This document shows, one piece after another, positions 49,093 to 60,818 of a DNA stretch of 64,000 nucleotides. The translations under genes and the position numbers were made by a program. The stretch is taken from contig NC_046680.1 of the NCBI RefSeq assembly GCF_009870125.1, positions 7,068,001 to 7,132,000 on the forward strand. The letters are read 5' to 3'. Source of the DNA: Drosophila pseudoobscura. Taxonomy: Eukaryota > Arthropoda > Insecta > Diptera > Drosophilidae. How positions within the stretch are numbered: the first letter of the stretch is position 1; every line of letters starts with the position of its first letter. The notes beneath the pieces were generated by a model. That model saw only the letters and a program-made list of their open reading frames with translations. It was not told the DNA's origin and searched no databases.

Positions 49093-52000
49093 ATGTGTGT
49101 GTGCGTGTATCTACGATATGTATGTGGGTGTGTGTATGTTTTATGGTTGCCACGTTGGTTTTTCTCATTTGTGTGCACAAACAAACGCACAGAGAAACAG
49201 CAACAGCACAAACAAAATGGCCAAGCAACCGTTCCGTTGTTAAGTGCCTCTCTCTCTCCCTTTCTCTCTCTGTCTAGCTAGCTGTGTGTTGGTGTTTACC
49301 ACAAAAATACAAAAAATACAAATAAAAAGACGATTCATTGGCAAACAAATCAGCAAAAATGTGAATTCGGGCGAACAATAAACTACAGCTGTAGGCGGCA
49401 ATAAATATTTTCTGCTTTTTTTGGTGGGGTGGGGGTATAGGCTTTTTTAAATAAAACATATCTTTCGCTTTCTCCTACAATTTGTTTCTTAATTATGTAA
49501 ATATTCATTTTACACAAGGGTTTCCTTAGTTTTCTTTGCTGAAAAGGCCCTGATGGAACCCCCCTGTATGTACTAGTGGATAAGCTCTACGCTCTAGCCA
49601 TATTTACTATTCATCATCATATATTTGTATTAAGCTTTTATGTTTTTTCAAGCTACTTCACTTTTCATACGAAAATGTCATTAAACTCTTTTGTGTATAT
49701 TGTTTTTGGTGGAAATTGAATGCCTGGAATGGATGCGCACTAATTTAATTAAAACCGATCCACTACATCATGTAAATGGCGAAAAACATTGTGTTTAATG
49801 TCCGTCCCGTCTAACATATTGTTTTTATCATTTTTCATGTACATGAGATCCCTGAAATTTGCTGAATTGTCGCGTTGTGGGGCAGCACTTGAAGCTGAAA
49901 GCGCTTTAAATAATTTTAATTAAAACAAATGGCACTCGAAATAAAACACGCACATCAAACAGCCAGAGGGGGCGGTTCATGGGAGGTTCCTGGTGGGTGG
50001 ATTGGTAGCTGAATGGAACAGACATAGCGTGTAATTACGTCCGACGTATAGCGAAGCGAGGCACAGCGAGGGAGGGAGGGTCCTTGTTTGTGTTGGAATC
50101 AAGTGGTGGTGGTGCTGCTGCTGCTGCTGTTGACAGTGCACGGCAGCAACATCAGAGGCCACGGCAGCGACATTCGCACTACGCCACTACGCCACTACGC
50201 ACAGCCCTCATTGTGGTGGCAGCCAACAGAGCGGGGAAGAGCAGAGCAGAGCAGAGAGACACATAGATCCCTGGCACCGTGCTCTTCATTCGTGACAAGT
50301 TGGAGAGAAAGCAAACATGAAGGGCGACGCAAGCAGAAGCAAAAAGCACACAAACTTCCCAACAACTTCATTTTCGGTGTTTTGGAGTGTTCTTACATGC
50401 CTTGTTCCTAGAGTTCAAAGGGTATATTGGGCGCAGAAACTATTTGCAACAAGCAGGACGAAGCATTCGCGAGCGTATCTTTGTGTCTGCATAGTCACCG
50501 TGATCTAAGAGGCAATGAAAGCTAAAGGATCAACCAATATCCCACGCCATGAAGTCTGAGAATTATAGATAATTTTCAAATTATAGGGTATCCCATAGTC
50601 GCACTACGCAGCTTTAGGCTTCTTCCAATGGCTGCTGTTGAAAGTGTTGGAGGTTTCTCGCTGGTGTTGGTGCTGTTGATATTGTCAGAGTGGGTGTCAC
50701 TGTTCTCTAGGCAAGGTTCATGCTTGAATCATGCCTCCAGCTTACAACACAATCAAAGGACCCAGACCCAGAACCAGACATTAACCATACCGCTTAACCC
50801 TTATTCCTTCTGCGGCAGAAAGCAGAAACCCCATTGCAATTAGACTATAGAGCTTTCCAGCGGCCAAAAGGGGGGGATGGAAGGTCCCCAAAATTACATT
50901 TAATCATTGTTATTTTAGGCACTCTGACCCCGTCCACTCGGGCTGAGTGTTTCGCTGGCCTTTTCCCCGCCCTGCCTCATCCCCGCCTGACACAAAAGCC
51001 AAACAACAAATCCACGTTTATATATACACAATATATCCTGGGTGGCATGCTCGTAAGTACATTTGATAAAAAGCCACTTAGTGTGGCATTCTGGACTTAA
51101 CCAAAGCCCAACGAAATCTCCACCAAAATATCTTCCACACTCTCATCCATAACCCATTTAGGAGCTGGTTCTGTGGGATGGATTGGTGGTGCTACTGCTG
51201 CTGTTGCTGCTGCCAGAGCGCTTACCACTTTGGTCTTGCCACACTTTTTGACAATATCAAACTTGAGTGGCACACAGCTGACAGCAGAAGCGGGGGACAG
51301 TGGTGGCAGTGACTCGGGCGGCAAATAAATAACGTTTAAAGCGTAAATATGGTAAACGACGTTAACGGGCGGCGCCCTCAAGTGTCAGCTGGCGGCTGTC
51401 AAAGCCACAAGAGGCCATGGACACCCACCCACACACACAAACACACACACACTCTCTTTCACTCTTCGTTCCCACCACAGTTTGCCAAATTTTGAGAACA
51501 TTTACATTATGATTTTCCTGCATTACAAAATAATTCTGCCAAAATTTTTAAATATATTTCTAGAAGTTTCTAGCTTTTATTTATAATATTAACAGCAGAA
51601 TGGCATAATAGATATCTCAAAGAATGGCTGGTTTACTCCTATTCAAGTCATAAATTCAGTGGAAAATATTTACTCATTTCCTTTTAAATTTGAGGATCAA
51701 AAGTTTCTCTGTCTCGGGACTCGTGCCTCTTCTTGGAACTGAATTGACAATGAAATTCGCTATTTTTTTCCCCAATTTTCCACTCTCGTGCCATTTAGAA
51801 AATTCCTTGGAATATGTTTCTCCTTATTTGATTACAGCCAAATAAATTTTAAATTCCTTGTAAAAAAGTGCAACATTTTTCATTCCGCTTCGTCCTTCAA
51901 TGAGTTATGACCATGGAAAATAATAATCAAATGTTAGAGCAACGACCATTCTCTCAGTGTACGAGTAGTATGCGTGCCTCTTCCTTTTCCCCCTGATCCA

Positions 52001-54382
52001 CAAAGTGACAATGAGATTGCGCATACGTCGCTTGGCCCCAAGATGTTCCACTCGCAATTACGCTGCAAAAATGTCGAGCATTATTAGAACGACACTTGTT
52101 GAAGGGCAAGGGGAAGGGGATGGGGATGGGGACGGGAATGGGTGGATGGCGGAAAATCCTCAGCTGTCAGCTTTCATTGAGGTTCGGTTCGCCAAAGCTG
52201 CCAAAGACATTTTCAATGAATGCGAAATTCCCTTTCGGGCCGGGAATCACAGAGTTATAAAATTATTTCTTGGCATGCAAATTGCATTTCGACCAGAGCC
52301 ACCACAGTCAAAGCCACAAGTGGAGTAAAGGGGGGAGTGGGGGAACGTTGCATTTCCTTTTGGGTGCGCTGTCAACAGCGGATTGCAGATAAGCCCCAAC
52401 CAAATGGATTTTCATGGATTTCCACCAGCCAAGTTTCCTTCCAGTTTGGCGGACAACGAGAAATACTTTTCATATTTAATTGCAACGAGGGGGCACGAGC
52501 ACCCCTGAAAGAACATGTGGCCAAATGCCGGTGCCAAAGTGCAGGCCAAGTGCCACAGAAAATTACATCAAAGGAATGAAAATTTGCCAACTTGCAATTG
52601 AAATTTGTTTGCCAACTCAAACACGAAGACGAACACGGTCTTGGGGGCCATGGGGGCCATGGGGGTCGTGGTTCTTGGGCATGTGGTGGCTTTGGGGCTG
52701 TTGCCCTCAAAAGTTAGTCGAAATTAGACGTGGCAGGCAAGTAATGGAGACACCCGAGAGGAAATGCTTATTATTTGCATAAGCTCCACACACACAAAGC
52801 CCCCGACAAGTGACAGGACAAACGAAGGGCCGAAAGAAATGCAAATTGTGGCGGAAAATTTAAATGTCAGTCAACAATTCAGTTGTTAAACTCGCATTAC
52901 AAACAGAGACAGGGACAATCACAGGCACAGGAGGTGGCACATGCTCTGGCTTTGGTTATACTGTTGCCAGGGACTGTGTCGATCTCAGGGCTCTGTTTTA
53001 GATGCTGCGCTTAATCGAAAAGCGTGCGTGCCAGACAGAGTGAGTGGGGGGGGGGCCGACTAGCTTATCATCTCTGCAAAGAAAAGAAAAGAAAAGAAAA
53101 TAAGAGCAGGGAAAACTTTCCTCACACACTGCCAGAACTGCCAAAACTTTTCACTTTTGTTTCGGTTTTCGGGATTTTCTTTGCAGCAGCTTTCGGTTCT
53201 GCCATTCGATGTCAATTTAAAGTTTTTGCGTTCTCTCGGTTCGGATCGGATCGGGTGTGCCGAAATAAAAGTTTTTTGTGTGCCACAAGTTTGGGGCAAT
53301 TGTGCGAATCCTTTCGGCCGCTGTGCCGCTGCAGCATGCAGCATAATCGATTCGCTTTTGCCTTTTTCATTTTAATAACTTTTTCACGACTCCCGACCGG
53401 CAGTGCAACAATTACGTGCGGCAAGTGCAATAGCAGCAAACAACTAACAAGCCAACAAACCAACAAACAAGCGCCAGCCATCGACAACAATGGCAACAAA
53501 GGATGGCCATAAAACTGCGCCATACAGCGGTAGAGGAAGCTGGGCACAAAACTGCAAACTGGGTTAAACACTTGGCCAGAGTTTCCACCTGAGCTTCTTC
53601 CCTTGACATTTCGCCGGAGTGCAACTTTGTTGCTGCTCCGCGATGCATTCAAGTGGCATGTTGCCTTGGCTCGGCCATAATTGAGGCACGCGCTAAGCGC
53701 GCCGCAGCGGCGGGGGCAATGCGAAATCATTTCTGGTCGAAACCCCTTTCGGAATGCAGGCTATGGTTGGATCCAATTACTAGGTGCCACGTAGTCGGGC
53801 CATAGCACATTCTGTGCAATTATTGCTGCAACTTCCACTCACCCAGAAGTTAATTTCCGCTTGGGCGCCGCAGCTGCAACGAGAGAATGCGAATGGAGAA
53901 TAGTTTATAATTAATATTAACGCATTTTCGTTTCAATAATGAATGGAGCTAATTTATTTACAACATGCCAACCGCAAGCGCGGGCTGGGAGCCCCCTTCT
54001 CCCTGGTGGGCTGGAGGCCGTGTCGGAGCAGCATTTGGGGGCAGCGTAGGGACAAGGTTTTTGTGTGACAGGTGGCAGGGTAAAAGTTTCATTTTGCCAG
54101 AGCTGTGGCAGCCAACGCGTTTTAATTCAATTGAAAATGATTAAAAATTAATTCCAAATTAAATGTAAGCTCAATGAAATTGTAGTTAAAAATTGGAAAC
54201 AGAAAAGGGGCGGAAGAGCGGGGAGGGGAGGCTGAGAGAGAAAGAGAGACATATTATTGACATGACGTGACAAAAGGGAGAAAGAGAGTGCGAAAACGCT
54301 GGGTAAAAGTTGATTGGATGGTAAATGTCGAAACTTAAACGAAAGAACACACAATCACGCACACGCACACCACCACATACGC

Positions 54383-54619
54383 GCGTGTGTGTGTGTGTGT
54401 GTGTATGTGTGGAAGCGGAAACGGAAGTTGTTACAAAGTCTGTTGAAATCAATTTAAAAAGTAAACTTGTTACGTAGAAAAACCGAAACAAGAGAAACCG
54501 AAACGGAAAAAGCAAAGAGAAGCCAGGAAAAATGGGAAAACTAATTGCACAGGGCACACTTTTTTGCTTGTTAATGGGCCTGCAAACGAGCTTCAAGTTT
54601 TCCCTCCTCCTATTGATTC

Positions 54620-54655
<36 letters not shown>
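54383..54655. repeat. Paired (GT)n and (CA)n microsatellites
   Basis: A GT run at about 54383-54404 and a complementary CA run at about 54622-54655, separated by ~220 bases. The two could pair as an inverted repeat in single-stranded form, though simple complementarity of microsatellites is enough to explain them. Confidence 0.85.
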
Positions 54656-54657
<2 letters not shown>

Positions 54658-55119
54658 GCGCTCCATTTTGTGGCACCATGAAAGTTTTTGCCTCATTTCG
54701 CTGGCCCTCATTGTTTTTGCACTCTCGAAAATCTGCGTGTGGCAGGGGCACGGCACAGCTCGTTTGCAGCTGCAATTAAAGTTAGTTGAGGACCGCTCTG
54801 CCCCCTCCCCCTACCACCACCCAACTACCCAACAGTGCTGTACTGCACTTTAATTAACCCAACTCCAGGACTCCATTCTGCAGGACTGCATTCTCCTTTC
54901 CCGGCTAATGGCAATTTATGGGCGATAATTTATGGTCTAAATACATAAAAACAAGTGAGAAAAAAGGGGAACAAAGGAGCGAACAAGGGAATGCCAGCAC
55001 ATACTCTTTAATGGTAAAAGCTTCACTTAATGCAGATCGATTTTCTCTACAAAGAGAGGGAACTTTTGTCAACAATACCCTGATCCTGCCTTCCAAACTC
55101 AAAACTCAATTTGGAAACA

Positions 55120-56300
55120 CACAAAAATACCCAGTCAATGGAGTCTCTGAGTTTTCACTTGAACAAAATTTGTTTGGTCGAAAGCAAGGCCAGGCCTCAG
55201 TTCAGTGTAAGGTTGTTATTCATACGAGAAACATCTAGCTACAAATTCAAATTGTTAAGTTTTTTGTGAGCATCCATTTTGACTTATACTTTTTCCAAAA
55301 TTGTTGTACCTTTTTTTGAGACAAAATGTCAAACTCTGTTTTAAATTCGAGCGATGAATCCGAGATTAACTATCTTTTATCGTGTAACTCGGAAAACGCA
55401 GAAAGCAGCGGCGTGCATCCAATCAAGTCAGCAGATGAAAATCCAAAGTCCTCATCGGAAACCGAATTGGGGAGCTCCAGAAGGAGCTCCGCTGTCGCGT
55501 TTTTAAATTACATTCGGGAATGTAAGCGCCGGTTTGGATCCAAGCACCTTGGGCAGGGGTTTGCAAATGCCGCGACGAAACGTTGGAGGGCGATGTCCCC
55601 AGAGCACCGAGCCCGGTACCGACGGGTGAGTTCTTTGTGCATCTAAGTCCACCAGTGAGTGCAGCAACTCCTTTGTGGTCCCAACAGTCCGAATATCGAT
55701 CTGCCAGATCCACAAAGCCAAGCAAGAGCAGCCTGCTTTGCAGTGAAGAGGAGACTTTAGACAGCACGGGAGCTCTTTCAGTGGTTCCTTCGGGTTTCTC
55801 CCTGGACAAGGACTGTCACATGAAACGCAAAAGTAAACGCAGCTGCAGCAAGCCTAGGCGAAAGAAGTCGGCTTGTGGCAAGCGCAGACGCAGGAAGTCC
55901 GCTTGCAAGAAACGCAAGAGCCGCAAGTCTAAGAAAAGCTGCTCAAAGCCACGCCGCCGCAAGTCCCGCAAGGCGAAGTGCAAGGGTGGGGCTCCCCACT
56001 AAGGTGGTATTGGACCAGAGAGAAACTACTGTAAATTCGCACAACGGGCGGGGAAACCTCCAACCTGTCTCGATTTGGACCTGAAGAAGCGACACCTGGG
56101 ACAAATTCGCGAGCGATGATCCGCGATTCTCAACCCATGTCGCTGCCCAGCCAAGAAAAGGAGCTTAAAAGCTTGGAAGGCCCCCAACCACCTATTCGGG
56201 ACACATCGACCTCTTACCACCCCTCAATAAATGTGTGCTTTCTTTAAATACTCTAATTTTTGTATCAGTACGTGGAATTGTCCAAGAAGTTACAATCGTA
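55120..56300 (+). repeat. Tandem segmental duplication, unit A (carries sperm-protein copy 2)
   Basis: The segment matches 57990-59185 from CACAAAAATACCCA through promoter, gene and 3' end, fading out after the shared GTCCAAGAA block. The match is nearly perfect over the HMG box, intron, basic tail and 3'UTR. It is poor between about 55265 and 55445 (late leader and first ~40 codons). Start-to-start distance is 2,870 bases. Similarity to copy 1 extends further upstream than similarity to unit B, so B was probably copied from A. Confidence 0.85.
55326..56002 (+). CDS. Protamine-like sperm nuclear basic protein (MST-HMG-box family), copy 2
   Basis: Exons 55326-55625 and 55688-56002 (62-base GT-AG intron, phase 0) give 204 residues. 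An acidic/Ser-rich N-terminal third leads to RRSSAVAFLNY and the HMG-like box (ECKRRFGSKH ... RWRAMSPEHRARYRR, about residues 59-100), which keeps the conserved Trp, MSPEH and Tyr. After a Ser-rich spacer with SVVPSGFSLD, the last ~65 residues are a protamine-like tail of Lys, Arg, Ser and regularly spaced Cys (KRKSKRSCSKPRRKKSACGK; CKKRKSRKSKKSCSKPRRRK), suited to DNA binding and disulfide cross-linking of sperm chromatin. AATAAA at 56226-56231 ends the transcript. Role and testis expression are inferred from the family. It differs from copy 3 mainly in the first ~50 residues. Confidence 0.88.
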
Positions 56301-57079
56301 TCCAATCATCTCCAGAATGCTAATATAGTGGCATAAAAACTAAGTATTCCAAAAAGTGCCAGAAATAACATATAAACAACCGCTTGCTAAGTTTTCTCCG
56401 AAATATTTCGATTGACTTTCCGTTGGACCGATTATTCGGAGGGTAGCCAATATAAGGATGTCTGCACAATAAAGTATACTTTTAATAATTCAGAAAATCA
56501 ACCTTTTGCTTTCCGTTGTCGCTCTTCCATAAAGCTTACCGCTGCCGTGCGACTAATATTATTTTATTTGGCTTGGATCTAAGCGGTTACTGGTTTTATT
56601 CAAGTTTCCCTGGACGTCTGGCAACAAAAAAGGGAAGATATCCAGATCTCCCAATTTGACGACTCCGAACTTCTTTTTGTGGGGTAATTTGAAAAGCAAA
56701 GTTAACGCCAGCAAACCATAGAAGAGTTCAAGGATGAACATTGGTGCCATACATGCCGAGGATCTCCAAAAAGTATTTGAAGAATCTGCCAAAAAGGTAT
56801 GTTTTATTGTGTCCAAGAAAGGTGGCCACTTGATTGATATTGTGTTTAAAAATCATTTTGAATAAATTCGAAATGACCAAATTATATAAAAATACCTCGT
56901 AGTTTAAAATCGGTTGTTCGATATTTACACAGCGCACTAAAAGATGGCGCATCCTGCATATATTTATTAGTACAGATATCTTGTGTGTTTATTGCATCTC
57001 CACTTTTAAGTAAGGGACTAACCAGAAGGTATCAAATCGTATTCTAATTTATTTCATCTTTTCTCTGCAGTCGGCTGTG
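56301..57079. other. Spacer between duplicated units, unidentified sequence
   Basis: This AT-rich DNA contains two short minus-strand frames (56559-56816 and 56728-56952) with hydrophobic patches. I recognise no family in either, and neither has good splice or promoter context. It may be remnants of inserted elements or the original flank of the duplicated unit. Confidence 0.4.
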
Positions 57080-57960
57080 TCTGCAAAGTTGGGAGTACCG
57101 GTGGGAGGCGAGCTGTGCTTGATTCTTTGGTCATTGTCCTAGTATCTCATCCTTGACGAGTTTGTGGAGAGTCTGTGTGGAGAGACCTTGGTGCCTGGGT
57201 GATGGTTCTCAGGATTCTGGACTGTGCTCGCTGGACAGTGTCGAATTTTCTTTATAGGAGGACTTTATAGTCCCAGCTTAGGGGAGAGTGACGGTTGGAA
57301 GTGGAGCCAGTGGAAGTCTGGCTGTGAGAAGCGTCTTCTTGGCTTCTTTGGGCTGGCGCCAGGTGAACGTCTGTCCAGATGGACGCCCAGGTATATTTAG
57401 TACGACGCGTGCCTTGTTTAGTACCAAATGAGGACAGCTGTGTTTGTTAAGAGTAAAAGCAACATGCTTTAATTTATGTTCGTTGTCGCCATCTCTCAGC
57501 AGTTAGTAGATGGAGGACTAGTTGTGCCGGTGCCTTCACTGGGCATCTGGTGTCATCAGCAAACGTTGAGGTTGTTACCTGGTTATGTTTAGGCATATCC
57601 GTCATGCACAAGACGTAGAGGATTGGTCCGAGAACACGGCTTTGGGGCACTCCAGCTTCGATTGTTACATCTCACGCCCAAGAATTGACTCGAGCAGCTT
57701 ATGGGTGTTTTGTGGCAGCAGCTTTGTGATTCCTACGTTTTTGAATAGTGCCGTGCAGTAATCCCGCTGCTCAAATGCAGTACGCACCTCTGACGTGATG
57801 CGGTTGACCTGCTCAGTCGTTAAGTGCTTTTCTCGAATGCCGCATTGATGCGATGGTACTAGGTTGGTACAATGCGCTTATGTGCATTTTTCAAATAGCT
57901 TTAAAAGACATGTGAGCAGGTTAATTGGACTGTACGACTATGGCTGCCTTTTAGCTTTTA
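57080..57960 (-). mobile_element. Decayed jockey-type LINE fragment (reverse transcriptase 3' part)
   Basis: Read on the minus strand, broken frames code for typical non-LTR reverse transcriptase pieces: AGVPQ followed by VLGPILYVL, then the catalytic-core remnant TFADDT at about 57550-57565. Further on is a C-terminal segment resembling the post-RT region (DTVQRAQSRILRTITQAP, about 57190-57250). Many stops and frame changes show it is dead. It lies between the two sperm-protein duplicates and may have been present when, or inserted after, the unit was copied. The clade is called from motif style only. Confidence 0.7.
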
Positions 57961-57989
57961 CTTCTCCCAGCTAAAATGCATAAATTTTC

Positions 57990-59185
57990 CACAAAAATAC
58001 CCAATCAATGGAGTCTCTGAGTTTTCACTTGAACCAAATTTGTTTGGTCGAAAGCAAGGCCAGGCCTCAGTTCAGTGTAAGGTTGTTATTCATACGAGAA
58101 ACATCTAGCTACAAATCCAAATTGTTAAGTTTTTTGTGAGCTTCCATTTATAACTTCTAGATTTTTCCGAAATTTGTTGTAAATACTTTTGAGATACAAT
58201 GTCAGTGTCCGGTGTAAATTCGAGCAATGAATCCGTTTTACGCACTCAATTCGCTTCCTCAACCGAACTGGAAGTCGACAATGCAAAGCCCTCATCGGAA
58301 ACCGAATTGGGGAGCAGCGACGTCGATGTCGCCCTCCCAGATTCGTCCAGAAGGAGCTCCGCTGTCGCGTTTTTAAATTACATGCGGGAATGTAAGCGCC
58401 GGTTTGGATCCAAGCACCTTGGGCAGGGGTTTGCAAATGCCGCGACGAAACGTTGGAGGGCGATGTCCCCAGAGCACCGAGCCCGGTACCGACGGGTGAG
58501 TTCTTTGTGCATCTAAGTCCACCAGTGAGTGCAGCATCTCCTTTGTGGTCCCAACAGTCCGAATATCGATCTGCCAGCACCATTAAGCCAAGCAAGAGCA
58601 GCCTGCTCTGCAGGGAAGATAATGAGTTAGACAGCACGGCAGCTCTCTCAGTGGTTCCTTCGGGTTTCTCCCTGGACGAGGTGGACTGTGACATGAAACG
58701 CAAAAGTAAGCGCAGCTGCAGCAAGCCTAAGCGAAAGAAGTCGGCTTGTGGCAAGCGCAGACGCAGGAAGTCCGCTTGCAAGAAACGCAAGAGCCGCAAG
58801 TCTAAGAAAAGCTGCTCAAAGCCACGCCGCCGCAAGTCCCGCAAGGCGAAGTGCAAGGGTGGGGCTCCCCACTAAGGTGGTATTAGACCAGAGAGAAACT
58901 ACTCTAAATTCGCACAACGGGCGGGGAAACCTCCAACCTGTCTCGATTTGGACCTGAAGAAGCGGTACCTTTGACAAATTCGCGAGCGATGATCCGCTAT
59001 TCTCAACCCATGTCGCTGCCCAGCCAAGAAAAGGAGCTTCAAAGCTTGGAAGGCCCCCAACCACCTATTCGGGACACATCGACCTCTTACCACCCCCCAA
59101 TAAATGTGTTTTCTTAACCTGCACTAATTTCTGTTTCAATTTAGTCCGTTACGGGAATTTGTCCAAGAATTTACCAACGCATCGG
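57990..59185 (+). repeat. Tandem segmental duplication, unit B (carries sperm-protein copy 3)
   Basis: This is the partner of 55120-56300. The left edge is sharp (TTTTCC then ACAAAAATACCCAATC), which suggests a breakpoint at about 57990. The right edge fades out after GTCCAAGAATTTAC. Its 3'UTR and poly(A) signal (AATAAA at 59099-59104) correspond to those of unit A. Confidence 0.85.
58199..58875 (+). CDS. Protamine-like sperm nuclear basic protein (MST-HMG-box family), copy 3
   Basis: Exons 58199-58495 and 58558-58875 (62-base intron differing from copy 2 at about one position) give 204 residues. The HMG-like box is the same as copy 2 apart from a Met for Ile in FLNYM, and the last ~65 residues of basic, Cys-containing tail are almost identical. 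The N-terminal region is different: it is shorter at the start, shares PSSETELGSS, then carries an extra DVDVALPDS not in copy 2. The leader just before the ATG also differs. All reading frames are open and the splice sites are intact, so both tandem copies look functional. Sperm chromatin condensation is inferred from the family. Confidence 0.88.
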
Positions 59186-60818
59186 GTGCGATTTTTTCCA
59201 GAAGGATCGCGGGGGCCCTAGAGGATGTGTAGTCTCGGAGACCTAGGCTTCAAACAAGAGCCATGAACGGACTGCTGATGCTGATCAATACTAGATATAC
59301 TTTATGGGGTCGGAAACCCTTCATTCTGGCTGTAACATGCACGTACACAAATCTAATATATCCCTAAGCTCTTCGAGTACCGGCTATGAAAGGAAAACAT
59401 TGTCCAAACGGATTTTAAATATTAATTTATTAGAGGAACGTTGGAATACGGCCAAATCACTTTTTGAAGCATGCAGAATCTGCAAGCGGAATGGAATGGG
59501 AAACGCATGAAATCCGAATGCAGATTGCAATCTGGTAATCAATGGGAATTTAGAGAACTGAAATCGATTTCGCTTGCAGCCGACTAAAGCCCCTCCGTCA
59601 AAGCGTATCGGGAATGCAGAAAAAAGAGGAATCCATTTGCATTCGACTTAATTACTAGTGAGTGCTAGTGCCGCATCTAAACCCACGACCAGGCCGCCAC
59701 AGTGCAGGCAATCAGCACTATCAAAGGCATTTAATTGCCATAAATCTGGAAAAGTTGTTAAAAACCCATTTAAAATTGTCACCAAAATGGAACGCTCAAC
59801 TGCTGGCTCACTGGCATTTATCCAACTATCTGCCAGCCGCCATCCGCTTCTCTCCACTGCACACCACTCATCCTCTGGCGGATTCCACTCCTCCATCCAA
59901 TCTACGTCTTGGTTGAGCTAAGGAGCTTGGCCTGTAACTGGCAGCATGTTTCCTGCTTCCTGCTCCTTGCTTCTGTTCTTCCGTTCTCCTGTTGAGCTTC
60001 AGTTTCAGGCTGCACTCGCAGTTGCAGTGGCTTTCGTGCTGGGATGTTAATTAGAAAACTCTTGAAAATTATTAAAAACTTTCCGAGCTGTCAGACAGAC
60101 AGGCACAAAGACAGAGAGGTGGATACAGTGAGAGAGTAATAACCCAAAGAGCTGCCAACTTAGTGGGAAATTTCGTGAGAGAGCTTTGCTAGTAGATGTT
60201 TGTTGATGACTTTATGAAATATCTTTTGCTTTGAGAAGAAATTGGTGGAGTGTACGTGGTGGCAGAGAAACTCTATAAGAACTCCGGGGTTAAAATTCAT
60301 TAATTAACTTTGCTTAAATGCTGAAATTCGAAGAAAATCTAGGGGAAGATAGTCGAACCAGAGGCGACGATTGTGGTGCATTAATTGCGACAACATGTTT
60401 ATGCATCTGTGGTTTCGTTATACTATCTGTGGCTTATTTTAATCTTAAATCACAACGTAAGAGGCTTCCGCATTTCACAACTCGCTAATCCCTCCACCCC
60501 TTGCAATGAGAAATGTCCCATTCAACGCGACCAATGAACATGATATCTCTAATAGATCCCATCTCAAGTGTCTCAGTCTCGGTCTGGCTGGCATCTGTGC
60601 ATCGCTCACTTAGCGCCTTTTATTAGTGCCAATTAAGAATGATTCCGAGCTGTTTTCGAGATGAGATTACAGCCCCGGTCCGCCACGAACCAGATAAGCG
60701 AGTGTGGGTTTGACATTGTCGCACTGCTCTGGAAGTATCCACGTATCCGAGCATCTCGACTGTGATTAGTAAGTCGCGCCACCTCAAGGCGCACAGTTCA
60801 CGCAAATCGAATCTGAAG
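59186..60818. other. Intergenic DNA upstream of the SLC6 gene
   Basis: No gene supported. Overlapping frames at 59648-59921 on both strands are chance readings. The last part presumably holds the SLC6 promoter and leader. I see no TATA box at a fitting distance. Confidence 0.45.

Larger units (their letters stand above)
48574..55105. other. Intergenic DNA, no gene recognised
   Basis: Contains a CT run (49066-49092), GT and CA microsatellites near 54.4-54.65 kb, and the noncoding flank of the sperm-protein duplication at its end. Frames such as 51097-51381 (-), 52005-52328 (+) and 53024-53512 (+) show no family features and no convincing splice partners. Confidence 0.5.

Noticed and set aside
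51097..51381. 94-codon minus frame with acidic end
   Set aside because: It begins at a non-ATG codon and nothing supports translation or homology.
54383..54655. GT and CA runs as a functional hairpin or CRISPR-like array
   Set aside because: Ordinary dinucleotide microsatellites; complementarity follows from composition, and this is a eukaryotic genome.
56559..56952. Two minus-strand frames with hydrophobic patches between the sperm-protein copies
   Set aside because: No recognisable transposase, receptor or other domain; kept only as unidentified spacer.
59648..59921. Opposed 82- and 87-codon frames
   Set aside because: Both strands open by chance, no family, no splice sites or poly(A) signal at fitting places.
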